From Bombyx mori (lineage: Eukaryota; Arthropoda; Insecta; Lepidoptera; Bombycidae): DNA of 64,000 bases. The DNA lies in contig NC_085120.1 of assembly GCF_030269925.1 (NCBI RefSeq), positions 9,451,501-9,515,500 on the forward strand, given 5' to 3'. Each line of letters opens with the position of its first letter. Within the stretch, counting starts at the first letter, position 1. Under the pieces are notes generated by a model. The model made no database searches. It was given only the letters and a program-made list of their open reading frames with translations, and was not told the origin of the DNA. Shown here in pieces: positions 45,798 to 55,945 of this stretch. The translations under genes and the position numbers were made by a program.

Positions 45798-46236
45798 TTT
45801 TTTTTTATTGCATAGATGGGTGGACGAGCTCACAGCCTGGTGTTAAATGGTTACCGGAGCCCATAGACATCTACAATGTAAATGCCGCCACCTACCTCGA
45901 GATATAAGTTCTAAGATCTCAGTATAGTTACAATGGCTGCTCTACCCTTTAAGCCAAAACGCATTACTGCTTCACGGCAGAAATAGGCGGGGTGGTGGTA
46001 CCTACCCGTGTGGACTCACAAGAGGTCTTACCACCAGTAATTACGCAAATTATAATTTTGCGGGTTTGATTTTTATTACAAGATGTTGTTCCTTCACCGT
46101 GTAAGTCAATCGTGAACATTTGTTGAGTACGTATTTCATCGTAGAAAAATTGGTACCCGCCTGGGGTTCGCACACCGGTGCATCGCTTCAACACAATTGC
46201 ACCGGACGTCTTATCCTTTAGGCCACGACGACTTCA
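45798..46236 (-). mobile_element. Bm1 SINE, full length
   Basis: TTTTTTTTATTGCATAGATG tail, full body, B box region GGGTTCGCACACCGG (mutated) and head TAGGCCACGACGACTTC. Confidence 0.92.
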
Positions 46237-46971
46237 AAAGCCATACTACATACATACCAAGGCAGGGATTAAAAGAGATACTAAAGTCCGGCTATTAGGT
46301 ACTAATAGAACTTCACAGTTAGAACTGTAGCATAACTGATAATTCAAGGTAGTTGCCAACTAATGGACAGTAAACTCGTTTGCCCACCAGCTCTAATAAA
46401 AACTAGTCATTTAACATTCAATCGCTTCATTGATTTGTGACGTCAGCATACCCGGCTTAGAACAACGCGCCAACGACCTGATCCTTTTGTTCATTTCAAA
46501 ACTCAATTACGGGAAATTAATTTCCTTTCTTTTAAGAGATATGTTATTTATTTATTTTTTAGTTGCATCGACAAAGTGATCATCAATACAAAACATTGAC
46601 AAATTGACGATAAGTACATGATAGATGTCACCTCAATTATATGTGCAATTGACAGTGCAATAGTGGACAAAATCTTGAAATTACTAATTGATTAGATTAA
46701 TTTCATAAAAATACAATAAATAATTTTAAGAAATACGAAAACTAGAATAGTACTTTTTCACTAAGTAACAAGATTTTTGATATTATTTACACATGAATAT
46801 AATTATATAATGCTATCTCAATTGAACATTATTTTAATACACGGTTCACGCCTCAACCTCGGATTTGAGTTACAATAAAATAAATTAAACTGAAGAAGGT
46901 TTCGAATATATTTTTTAACAAAACATTGGAAGACCCGCTTTTCCTTACCGACCTTCTTTCTGTCCTTCTCG

Positions 46972-46985
46972 GTTTCCATGACAAC
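46972..46985 (+). promoter_or_regulatory. RFX-type X-box upstream of the RIB43A gene
   Basis: GTTTCCATGACAAC fits all fixed and degenerate positions of the 14-bp X-box RYYNYYATRRNRAC. It ends 155 bp before the ATG of a ciliary gene, on the coding strand and in repeat-free DNA. RFX factors drive ciliary genes in worms and flies; function here is inferred. Confidence 0.65.
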
Positions 46986-47048
46986 GCTTATGTTTTATTA
47001 TTTGTTCGATACAGAATTTGGGAACGTAGGTAATACTTAGTTTATTTT

Positions 47049-47090
47049 GGAAGGGAACGGAGCACTTCCAAGGGAAGGGAACGGAGCACT
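47049..47090 (+). repeat. 18-bp direct repeat in the RIB43A 5' flank
   Basis: GGAAGGGAACGGAGCACT occurs exactly at 47049-47066 and 47073-47090. It lies between the X-box and the ATG, within the likely 5' UTR or core promoter. Confidence 0.85.
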
Positions 47091-47140
47091 AATACGGACG
47101 GACGTTAGCGATATCGGAACGGATTTAGAAGAAGAAAAAA

Positions 47141-47263
47141 ATGCTGAAATTACAAATAGCCAACGAACAGGACAGAAAAGAAGCACAGAATAGAGAGAGG
47201 AGGAGACAGTGTGAACTAGAAAGGAGAAATAGGATCTTCAATGCGAGAAACAGGAAAATTGGT
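47141..47263 (+). CDS. RIB43A exon 1
   Basis: Encodes residues 1-41, MLKLQIANEQDRKEA to RNRKIG. Donor GGT|GTAAGA, phase 0. Confidence 0.9.
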
Positions 47264-50200
47264 GTAAGAAATCAAATCAATATTTACTTCAGTAGAGGCT
47301 GATATGGTAGTGCTTGGGGAGATGGTAAATTGTTAAATCGCTTTAGGTTTTTGGATAATTTAGCGTTATTTTCAATTCTTGCAATAAATCTTGAACCATT
47401 GTAGGAGAAAATAACAGATTAGTAATAATGAAAAGTAATACAATATAACACAATTTATTAGATTAATAAGGTACTTTATTAAGGTACTTATTTAACTTTA
47501 TAGCGGACTTAAGAGCAAAAAAATTACGACCTTAGGAATTTGAGCCAAATAAATTGAATATAAATGAATGAATGCCTAACACTTTTATGAAAATTAAAAG
47601 ATAAGCTCTTAATCGGCAATCTTAAATACCATCATTATAAAACACTTAGCGCCGAAGACTGCTATCAATACAAGCCACTCAGCCCGAATTGCAGATTATC
47701 CAATTCCCGCTGCATTTCGAAAATTGTTGTTGATTTATTGACCTTTTTGGAGAACCGACGAAGAGTGTGTACATACTCAACACCAAGAAAACTACATCGT
47801 TTATCAGTTTTCGTGACAAACACAATGTCATCGATTTAAAAATCAACGTGTACAGTACCAGGCAATAAATATTGCATATGGATATTTAGAAAGAGACAGT
47901 CGTCTAATTTTATTATTGTTGTAGAGCTTTACCTGTGTGCGATGAAACACCAACGATCCCGTATCTATAGAGATTAAATGTCATTAGGTAATGTGCGACA
48001 GATATAACGCTCTACAAAGCAAAAATTAACCGTCTCTTTCCCGCGGTCGATGTGCAACATTTATCGCCGGGTACTGTAAGTTAATTTTTGAAGGTTTATC
48101 GTCGTAACATTTAATCTGCAGGTAGATGTTCCGTTCCTCGAGCGTCAGGTCCAAGAGAAGAGATCAGAACGAGAGGAGCAGCAAAGACGGGAGCTGGCCT
48201 TCGCGCAACAGATGATCAAAGACAGTAACCTGGCCGCGGTCTTAGAAGCCAGACAGAGAGAAGTGAGTTTAATTCGTTAGCAATTATCATTTAGCACGGT
48301 GACCTTTTTTTTTGGACTCCTACCTATGCTGATAGCCTTGAGAGGCTATTTCAGCTTCACCCTAACATGTAGGCGAGCTCACGGGGCTCAAACTAGAATG
48401 TTGCTAACGCTGGCCCTAGCAAGAGCTGTGCTTCGCAGAATCTACCACCGGATCGGAAACGCGACCCACTGAGAAGATCCGACGAGAAACTCAGTGGCCT
48501 ATGTCTGTGGGTTAAATAGTGACCTCGAGTACTCGTGAAACAAACCGGAGACCGAACAAGGATTCCGCTTTTGACAACGCAATGGAATTTGAATAATCTG
48601 TCTTAATTTTCATAGCGGCGCTTATGATTGCTGAGAATGAAATAGGAAGCAGTGGACTGTTTGTTGTTTAACCTTCTTTTTAAGAGCTTTGTTTTAGTAT
48701 ATTAATTAGCATAGAATGATGCCTAGTTTTGTATAGTATAGATGATTGTATCTCTCTTCTTGCTGCTTTTTGACAGAAATAGGATACATTTCTTTTAATT
48801 GTTTAGACGTGTGAAAGAACTCACGGTTCACCTGGTATTAAGTGGTCAACGCAGCCTATACACACGGCGTATGCCGCCACCAAACACTTTATATTTGATA
48901 TGTACATGTGTCAATTGTATTGTAATAATCCAAATTAATGTATTGGTTGCTTACATTTTTATTTCCTGATATTATTTCTTCATCGTGGAAGTCGTTTGTG
49001 AGTATGTGTTAAGTATATCATTAGAATTGGTACCCGTCTGCGGGATTCGAACACCGGCACAGCCGCATCGCTGAATGTGACTACAACAGACGACTTATTC
49101 ATTAGGCCACGACGACTCGTTCCCCTACGATATAACAATTTGACGGTATTCAGTAGTTAATTAAATTTGCGGGTTGGAGACGAAATGTTTTAAGAGCTAT
49201 ATTACACTAGCAACCCGCCCTCGCTTCGCTTCGGAAACTGTAATTTATTATTGGTTTCTCCACTATTTAATGGATGTTATTATACATATAAACCTTCCTC
49301 TTCAATCACTCTATCTATTTAAAAAAACCGCATCAAAATCCGTTGCGTAGTAGATTTAAGTATACATAGGGATATAGGGACAGAGAAAGCGACTTTGTTT
49401 TATACTATGTAGTGATAATCATAATGGTTATCGCAGGAACGTCGTCGTATCGGCTTGGAAATAGACAAGTACCGTCAGAATTACCAACGAACCGAGGATC
49501 GACGCGAGTTTGACCTGAACGACCCCGACGTTCTTAAGAAGCAGCTGCCCCCGAGAGCTTCCGATGGTGATCCTGTCGGAATGTCCAGTGCACAAAAGTA
49601 TGAACCGTTTGCGTGTGTATGTGACATGAAAGTGTGATTTTTAGCATCAGTAGTATGCCTTGTTCATGTCGTGTTAATATGAGATCATATGAGATAGTCC
49701 ATACAAGTTACGATTCGTTTTCGGATCAGGTATTTTAATCCAAACATGATACGACTAAACTCGTATACTGGCAGCACCTCATTACGGATCCTCCCGATCC
49801 ATTAACGGTGCTTTTAGGTACCTCAAGCACCTAGGGTTCGACGAGTAAAGTAACCCATAGACACAGCCCACTGAGTTTCTCGCCGGATCTTCTCAGTGGC
49901 TCGCGTTGCCGATCCGGTGGTAGATTCTGGTATTGCTAGGACCAGTGTTAACAACACTTCCGGTTTGAGCCCCGAAAGCTCACCTACACGCTAGGGTGAA
50001 GGCTGAAATAGCCTCTAGGTAGAAAAAAAGAACAACAAAAAAAGAGATAGAGAGTGAGTTGTTAAATCAATGCGTATTTCACGGTCCATAGATTCGAAGG
50101 TGAAGATTTAAATTACGAAGAACGGAAGAAGCTGATGGCGGCCCAGAAGAACGCCTGGCTCGAACAGCAGGTCCAAGAACGGAAGGGCGCCGAGGAAGAA

Positions 50201-53200
50201 CGCAAAAAAGCCGAAGCAGCATATATGGTGAGCAAGCGATCGGGGGACCCGGGTAAATTACCCCAAATGGGGTAAAATGAAATTGTGGGGGGTAAAAATG
50301 AAAGTTTTGTGAGTAAAAAGTATATAATGAAGGGAAACTTCTTTAGAATCGTTAAATTTTTAGTTATTGTTTTCTTTTCAAAATTTTATGGGGGCTAGCT
50401 ATAATATGAAAGATGCTAAAAAGAAGCGATTTAGTTTTTTTTTGTTCTCCACCATGGGGTTATATCAACTTACACAAAAATAATTTGGGGTAACAAAAAA
50501 GTTCCCCGACCGCTGTGGTATATAGTAAATATGCGGTATCACTGATGGTGAGGGGTCTTGTAATTCGGCAAAAGTAGGCACCACAACACAATTGAAAATT
50601 TCTTTAGAAACTGATATAGTATTATTTTTTAATGTTTATATCTAAATTAAAACTTTTTTTTTGTTTTATTTTAATCTCGCATTTCTAATTTTCAATTTTT
50701 TTTTTTTTTTTTATTGCTTAGATGGCTGGACGAGCTCACAGCCCACCTGGTGTTAAGTGGTTACTGGAGCCCATAGACATCTACAACGTAAATGCGCCAC
50801 CCACCTTGAGATATAAGTTCTAAGGTCTCAAGTATAGTTACAACGGCTGCCCTACCCTTCAAACCGAAACGCATTACTGCTTCACGGCAGAAATAGGCAG
50901 GGTGGTGGTACCCATCCGCGCGGACTCACAAGAGGTCCTACCACCAGTAATTACGCAAATTATAATTTTTGCGGGTTTGATTTTTATTACACGATGTTAT
51001 TCCTTCACCGTGGAAATCAATCGTAAACAATTGCTGAGTACGTATTTCATTAGAAAAATTGGCACCCGCCTGAGATTCGAACACCGGTGCATCGCTCAAC
51101 ACGAATACATCGGACGTCTTATCCGTTAGGCCACGACGACTTCTAATTCTAATTTTCTTTCCAACAATTCTAACAGTTTTCATGGTCATGTACTACGAAT
51201 TAATTAAGTCATTTAATTGTGACTGCGACTCACGAAAACCCGATTAGGTTATAAATGTCGAGACCTCAAGGATAAGATAAACAACGTACATCGTGGGTGG
51301 CTTGTTTACAAGTACAATGCGATGCAATTAAAATCACTTTTACAATATAAGTTCGAGTTTTGCATTGTCATCATTTTAATTTACGAATACAGTTTTCGTG
51401 GTCACCGATGACTAATGTATTATTTGTCGACATTTGTCTCGTGGTAAGACCTCTTGTGAATCCGCACGGGTAGGTACCACCACCCTCTCTATTTCTGCCG
51501 TGAAGCAATAATGCGTTTCGGTTTGACGGGCGGGACAGCCGTTGTAACTATACTGAGACCTTAGAACTTATATCTGAAGGTGGGTGGCGCATTTACCTTG
51601 TAGATGTTTATGGGCGATTTAACATCAGTTAGGTCATCAGCTCATTAACCAATCTAAACAATAAGGAATAAACCGGTACGCGCAATTGTTTTGCGGCCAA
51701 ATAGGGGCGTTGGTGGTACCACATGGGCTCTACAACAATCAAAGAAGTTTGACGCACAGCAATGATAAATAAAACTTCTCGACAGATGGCAATAAAAGCT
51801 CGCGACCTAAGAGCCAGTGAGCTTGACAAGCTTGAGCGAGAATGTCGCTACAGACTCGGGCAGGCCAATTTGCGGTATAATGAAGCTTTGGTAAGTCACC
51901 TTGTTTTTTTTATATCGAAATTTAAAAGTTTCAAGTCTCAATATAGTTGGTAATCACTTAACAACCGTGAGTACGTTCATGAAATAAATACATAAATAAG
52001 CATCTACATCCTAACGATCAATTGTCTTCTCTACATACCTGACCATATGGTACAATGAGTTGGTCATAAGTCTGTTTGACCAACGAAGCGATCTTAGTAA
52101 TAGCGTTATGGCAAGGTACCCTAAGAAAGCACATAAATGAGCATGTACTAACATCTACAGTCATCTGATGAATGAAATTCCCGAAATAGACTATTTTACC
52201 ATGTAAGATTCACAAACTTTTACACACGCATTTCTTCGCTATGAACAGAAAGGACAAAAACATATTTGGAATGACAGAATTTCGTGAACATGTTTAATTC
52301 CTATTTCTGCCGTGAAGCAGTAATGCGTTTCGGTTCGAATGGTGGGGCAGCCGTTGTAACTATACTTGAGACCTTAGAACTTATATCTCAAGGTGGGTGG
52401 CCCATTTACGTTGTGGATGTGTATGGGCTCCAGTAACCACTTAACACCAGGTGGGCTGTGAGCTCGTCCACCCATCTAAGCAATAAAAAAATTAGTTTCT
52501 AATTAAATAGATAGGAAACGGAACGAATTGAATTCGTAAAAACACTAGAAATTCGGGTCCGCGCGTAGTTTGAATAGCCACTTTCACTACCAATGATTGG
52601 TTAGAGAAAAATAAATAACCTAGAAATTATATTTTCAGGCGGCAGAAAAGAAACAAATTGAGCAGATAATGAAAGAGCAGGAAGAGGCTGACAACACAGC
52701 TGAGATGTACAACAATCTTACATCGGACATGCTCACCGAGAACCCTGATGTCGCCAAGAGTGCACTGGGACAAAACAGGTAAGAAATTACACTTCAAAGC
52801 TTTAGCTTCAAACAACCCAACTTCTTTTTTTTTGTTGCTTAGATGGGTGGACGAGCTCACAGCCCACCTGATGTTAAGTGGTTACTGGAGCCCATAGTCA
52901 TCCACAACGTAAATGCGCCACCCACCTTGAGATATGAGTTCTAAGGTCTCAAGTTTAGTTACAACGGCTGCCCCACCCTTCAAACCGAAACGCATTACTG
53001 CTTCACGGCAGAAATAGGCAGGGCGGTGGTACCTACCCGCGCGGACTCACAAGAGGTCCTACCACCTGTAATTACGCAAATTATAATTTTGCGGGTTTCA
53101 TTTTTATTACACGATGTGATTCCTTCACCGTGGAAGTAAATCGTGAATATTTGTTTAGTACGTATTTCATTAGAAAAATTGGTACCCGCCTGAGATTCGA

Positions 53201-55719
53201 ACACCGGTGCGTCGCGCTCAACGCGAATGTACCGGACGTCTTATCCGTTAGACCACGACGACTTCTTACTGCAAAGCAAAGATGAGACAACCGTTTCATA
53301 ACAATCAAAACTTTGTCATCACGACTGACAAGATACACAGCGCCATTCACATTATTATGTCGATGGCATCCATCGTTTAATATTTTTGTTTGGAGAATAC
53401 GGTAACCGTCATATCGATTAAAAACATCGATTCCACTATCTGGGTCAAAAAAGGCTGTATTTCCGTTGTATGGATTCCCACTGAGTTTCTCGCCGAATCT
53501 TCTCGGTGGCTCGCTATTCTGATCTGGTGGAGATTCTGCGAAGCACCGCTCTTGCTGGACCAGAAATTAGCAGTTTCTTTTAGTCTGGGCGCAGTGAACT
53601 CGCCCACCATTTTGTTCGGGCCTACCCAGATAGGTACCTACACTGTATTTTTTTTACAATACTGGCTTTTTAGGGCGTACTTAGATAGCTATAGTTTGAA
53701 ATCTGTCCAATGTCTCTGGCATTAACTACGCCATCGTGGAAAATTATAGAGGTGAATAAATATGTGTATTCGACAGAGCGATCGGGTTCATGTACAAGGG
53801 TATGAATCAAGAGGAGCTTAAGAAATTCTACGCAGGGCAAAAGGAACAAATGGAAGCTGCGAAGGTATGTTCCTACATCAAAATGTTGTAGGCCAATATT
53901 AACTATAGCTTCTTAAAATTACTGTAAAATATGACAGTCTTTAGGTATATTGATAAGTAAACAATCACTTTTGATGACTAGGTAATCCCAATATCCCAAT
54001 TCGCTGGTAGCGTAAGGGACTATTTCAGCTACGTCTGGACTGGTAGGTGAGCTCACGGGCTCAACCTGAGTTAATTTGCTAACACTAGCCCTAGCAAGAG
54101 CAGTGCTTCGCAGAATCTACCACCGGATCGGAATCGCGACCCACTGAGAAGACTTGGCGAGAAACTCAGTGGGCCGCTTTCTATGTTCACATAGTAAAAG
54201 AGGAAGCTTCCTACACATGGTGCACACTGTTTAAGTGCGTGCCGTGGAAGACGACTAAGCTATTCACCGGAGACTAAGCAGCAGCTATTTCTATGTCGTG
54301 TTATATTGTACCACGAACGCCAACCGATATTCATTGAGACGTATTATAGGCCCGCGAAAGTGGCTACCACTAGCCTTCCTATTTTCTCAATGATACGAAG
54401 CAATTATTATGATAAATTTGAGATTTTGTCTTAATATGGGAGACGAAGCTTTTGGAGTTAAATCTTACATTCCATTTTATTTTTTTAGGTTAAACGTGAG
54501 GCCGAACAAAAGATGGAAGCTGAATGGCAAGCGCTGTCCAAATCAATTCAGAGAGAAGTTGCTGTCCAAGACATTGAGGATAAACGAAAACGAAGGTATG
54601 CTATTTTGGATTCGAAACTAGTGTCATTTTTCGGTACAATAATGTAGTTTAGCGAGCTTAAATGATAATAAGTTTTAATATGTGACTCGTGCGATGCGTC
54701 ACTTGTCGGCAACAATGAGGCCAAATTGGAATTTACTTGCGTTAAATTCTGACAGAAAAGTTAGATGAACATATCGAGGTGTGAAAGATTGCCACTCATA
54801 TTGCGACATGAGGTGGATTTAGTTTAATAATATATAATTTAATTTAATAATATTAATAATAAATTTAGTTTAAGTGTGAAAGATGATTAAAAAATTAATA
54901 TCGCCACTCATCTTGCGATATGAGGTGGATTTAGTTTAATATCGAGGTGTGAAAGATGATTAAAAAATTAATATCGCCACTCATCTTGCGATATGAGGTG
55001 AATTTAGTTTAATATCGAGGTGTGAAATATGATTAAAAAATTAATATCGCCACTCATCTTGCGATATGAGGTGGATTTAGTTTAATATCGAGGTGTGAAA
55101 GATGATTAAAAAATTAATATCGCCACTCATCTTGCGATATGAGGTGGATTTAGTTTAATATCGAGGTGTGAAAGATGGTTAAAAAATCAATATCGCCACT
55201 CATCTTGCGATATGAGGTGAATTTAGTTTAATATCGAGGTGTGAAAGATGATTAAAAAATTAATATCGCCACTCATCTTGCGATATGAGGTGGATTTAAT
55301 TTAATATCGAGGTGTGAAAGATGATTAAAAAATTAATATCGCCACTCATCTTGCGATATGAGGTGGATTTAGTTTAATATCGAGGTGTGAAAGATGATTA
55401 AAAAATTAATATCGCCACTCATCTTGCGATATGAGGTGGATTTAGTTTAATATCGAGGTGTGAAAGATGATTAAAAAAATTAATATCTCGACTCATCTTG
55501 CAAGATGAGGTGGATCTGGTTTAACACGACTGCCCTTTAGATCTGTTCGAGGGATTTTTATCAGAACATTGTTACAGGGAAATGGCTCGACAGTTGATGG
55601 AAGAGAATCAACTGATGGCTTTACAGCAAAAGGAAAGGGAGAAATACTTCCGAGAAGTGGTCTACAACAACACGCCAACCGACGATTATTATTCTCAGTT
55701 CAACACTACCACGAGATAA
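47141..55719 (+). CDS. RIB43A-like (RIBC1/RIBC2 family) protein, nine exons, complete
   Basis: Joining 47141-47263, 48122-48262, 49437-49597, 50092-50227, 51786-51890, 52639-52778, 53777-53864, 54489-54595 and 55578-55719 gives one frame of 380 codons; all introns are GT-AG and every phase matches. The length is close to human RIBC2 (about 380). The protein is almost entirely charged coiled coil; family marks include RIFNARNRKIG (res. 31-41), DRREFDLNDP (res. 109-118), QKFEGEDLNYEERKK (from res. 141), LTENP (res. 253-257), YKGM and the C-terminal YNNTPTDDYYSQFNT. RIB43A proteins sit inside the A-tubule of axonemal doublets and stabilise the ribbon protofilaments, so expression in sperm or ciliated sensory cells is expected. 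The start is fixed by an in-frame TAG at 47126-47128 and by N-terminal length. An X-box lies upstream; introns are full of SINEs. Confidence 0.95.
48122..48262 (+). CDS. RIB43A exon 2
   Basis: Acceptor CTGCAG|GTAGAT, donor GAA|GTGAGT; 47 codons, VDVPFLERQVQEK to VLEARQRE, phase 0 at both ends. Confidence 0.93.
48310..48520 (-). repeat. Repeat family D in intron 2
   Basis: GTAGGCGAGCTCACGGGGC, CTACCACCGGATCGG and GAGAAACTCAGTGGCC in reverse order. Confidence 0.75.
48793..49118 (-). mobile_element. Diverged Bm1 in intron 2
   Basis: TTAATTGTTTAGACGTGTG, CACCTGGTATTAAGTGG, then a gap, GGTACCCGTCTGCGGG, GATTCGAACACCGG and TTAGGCCACGACGACTC. Confidence 0.78.
49207..49415 (-). mobile_element. Helitron family H1 abutting exon 3
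   Basis: CTAGCAACCCGCCCTCG at the left (reversed 3' end) and TACTATGTAGTGA at the right (reversed 5' end, A|TCACTACATAG). Same element as 2703-2915. Confidence 0.88.
49437..49597 (+). CDS. RIB43A exon 3
   Basis: Acceptor ATCGCAG|GAACGT, donor CAAAA|GTATGA. Encodes ERRRIGLEIDKYRQNYQR through GMSSAQ plus two bases of a Lys codon. Confidence 0.93.
49787..50015 (+). repeat. Repeat family D in intron 3
   Basis: CCCACTGAGTTTCTCGCCGG, CCGGTGGTAGATTC and GCCCCGAAAGCTCACC. Confidence 0.75.
50092..50227 (+). CDS. RIB43A exon 4
   Basis: Acceptor CCATAG|ATTCGA completes the Lys codon, then FEGEDLNYEERKKLMAAQ through EAAYM; donor ATG|GTGAGC. Confidence 0.93.
50707..51143 (-). mobile_element. Bm1 SINE, full length, in intron 4
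   Basis: Poly-T, TTATTGCTTAGATGGCTGG, complete body, B box as GAGATTCGAACACCGG and head GGCCACGACGACTTC. The reverse ORF at 50938-51189 is SINE. Confidence 0.94.
51441..51665 (+). mobile_element. Bm1 SINE, 5'-truncated, in intron 4
   Basis: GTGGTAAGACCTCTTGTG through CATCAGTTAGGTCATCAGC and CTAAACAATAAGG. Confidence 0.85.
51786..51890 (+). CDS. RIB43A exon 5
   Basis: Acceptor CGACAG|ATGGCA, 35 codons MAIKARDLRASELDKLE through RYNEAL, donor TTG|GTAAGT. Confidence 0.93.
52303..52493 (+). mobile_element. Bm1 SINE 3' part in intron 5
   Basis: TATTTCTGCCGTGAAGCAG through CATCTAAGCAATAAAAAAAT. Confidence 0.9.
52639..52778 (+). CDS. RIB43A exon 6
   Basis: Acceptor TTTCAG|GCGGCA, AAEKKQIEQIMKEQEEAD through DMLTENPDVAKSALGQN plus AG, donor CAG|GTAAGA. 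Confidence 0.94.
52823..53265 (-). mobile_element. Bm1 SINE, full length, in intron 6
   Basis: TTTTTTTTGTTGCTTAGATG tail to head TTAGACCACGACGACTTC; B box present as GAGATTCGAACACCGG. It starts about 45 bp after the exon 6 donor. Confidence 0.93.
53470..53615 (+). repeat. Degenerate family D fragment in intron 6
   Basis: CCCACTGAGTTTCTCGCCG, TCTTCTCGGTGGCTCGC and GGAGATTCTGCGAAGCACCG; gives spurious open frames on both strands. Confidence 0.65.
53777..53864 (+). CDS. RIB43A exon 7
   Basis: Acceptor GACAG|AGCGAT completes an Arg codon, then AIGFMYKGMNQEELKKFY through MEAAK; donor AAG|GTATGT. Confidence 0.93.
53998..54180 (-). repeat. Repeat family D in intron 7
   Basis: GGTGAGCTCACGGGCTC, TTGCTAACACTAGCCC, CTACCACCGGATCGG and GAGAAACTCAGTGGGCC. 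Confidence 0.78.
54489..54595 (+). CDS. RIB43A exon 8
   Basis: Acceptor TTTTAG|GTTAAA, VKREAEQKMEAEWQALSK through IEDKRKR plus AG, donor AAG|GTATGC. The ORF at 54409-54621 overlaps it in another frame. Confidence 0.93.
54774..55530 (+). repeat. 73-bp minisatellite in intron 8
   Basis: TCGAGGTGTGAAAGATG restarts every 73 bp at 54942, 55015, 55088, 55161, 55234, 55307, 55380 and 55453. The first copy (54774) is followed by a disrupted unit and the last ends near 55526. Units are nearly identical, including CCACTCATCTTGCGATATG, with scattered single changes. Confidence 0.95.
55578..55719 (+). CDS. RIB43A exon 9 with stop
   Basis: Acceptor TTACAG|GGAAAT completes an Arg codon, then EMARQLMEENQLMALQQ through YSQFNTTTR and TAA. 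The PTDDYYSQFNT end is the most conserved part of the family. Confidence 0.95.
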
Positions 55720-55920
55720 ATTTGATTCACGCGCTTTTATTACTGATCTCTTATAAACAAAATATTAAACAGAAAGACTTAAAAGTCATAATGCACATAT
55801 ATTTGAGTAGAGTAAATCTTTAAAATGAATCTGTTAGTACTGTAATAATTTAAAATTGCCGTATTAAGGATAGAAATCGATTCAAAGTAAGTCACCTCGA
55901 TGACAGAACTTGTGGCTTTT

Positions 55921-55945
55921 AATAAATAACAAATTTCCTAATAAA
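55921..55945 (+). terminator. Likely poly(A) signals of the RIB43A gene
   Basis: AATAAA at 55921-55926 and again at 55940-55945, about 200 bp after the stop codon. The cleavage site is not determined. Confidence 0.6.

Larger units (their letters stand above)
48263..49436 (+). other. RIB43A intron 2
   Basis: Holds a family D repeat, a decayed Bm1 and a reversed Helitron whose end is 21 bp from the exon 3 acceptor. Confidence 0.85.
50228..51785 (+). other. RIB43A intron 4
   Basis: Contains a full-length reversed Bm1, a forward Bm1 piece and a G-rich AAATGGGGTAAAATG-like stretch just after the donor. Confidence 0.85.

Noticed and set aside
49455..49637. 60-codon frame taken as an independent small gene
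   Set aside because: It is RIB43A exon 3 read on into the intron; a donor GTATGA interrupts it at 49598.
50938..51189. 83-codon minus-strand open frame
   Set aside because: Entirely Bm1 SINE; similar frames occur in every full-length copy (7840, 37093, 42090, 45964, 52995).
54774..55530. Regular repeats with constant period, possible CRISPR array
   Set aside because: The whole 73-bp unit is conserved with no variable spacers, and it lies in an intron of an animal gene: a minisatellite.
55569..55823. 84-codon plus-strand frame
   Set aside because: Out-of-frame shadow of RIB43A exon 9 and its 3' UTR; the real frame is confirmed by splice phase and family similarity.
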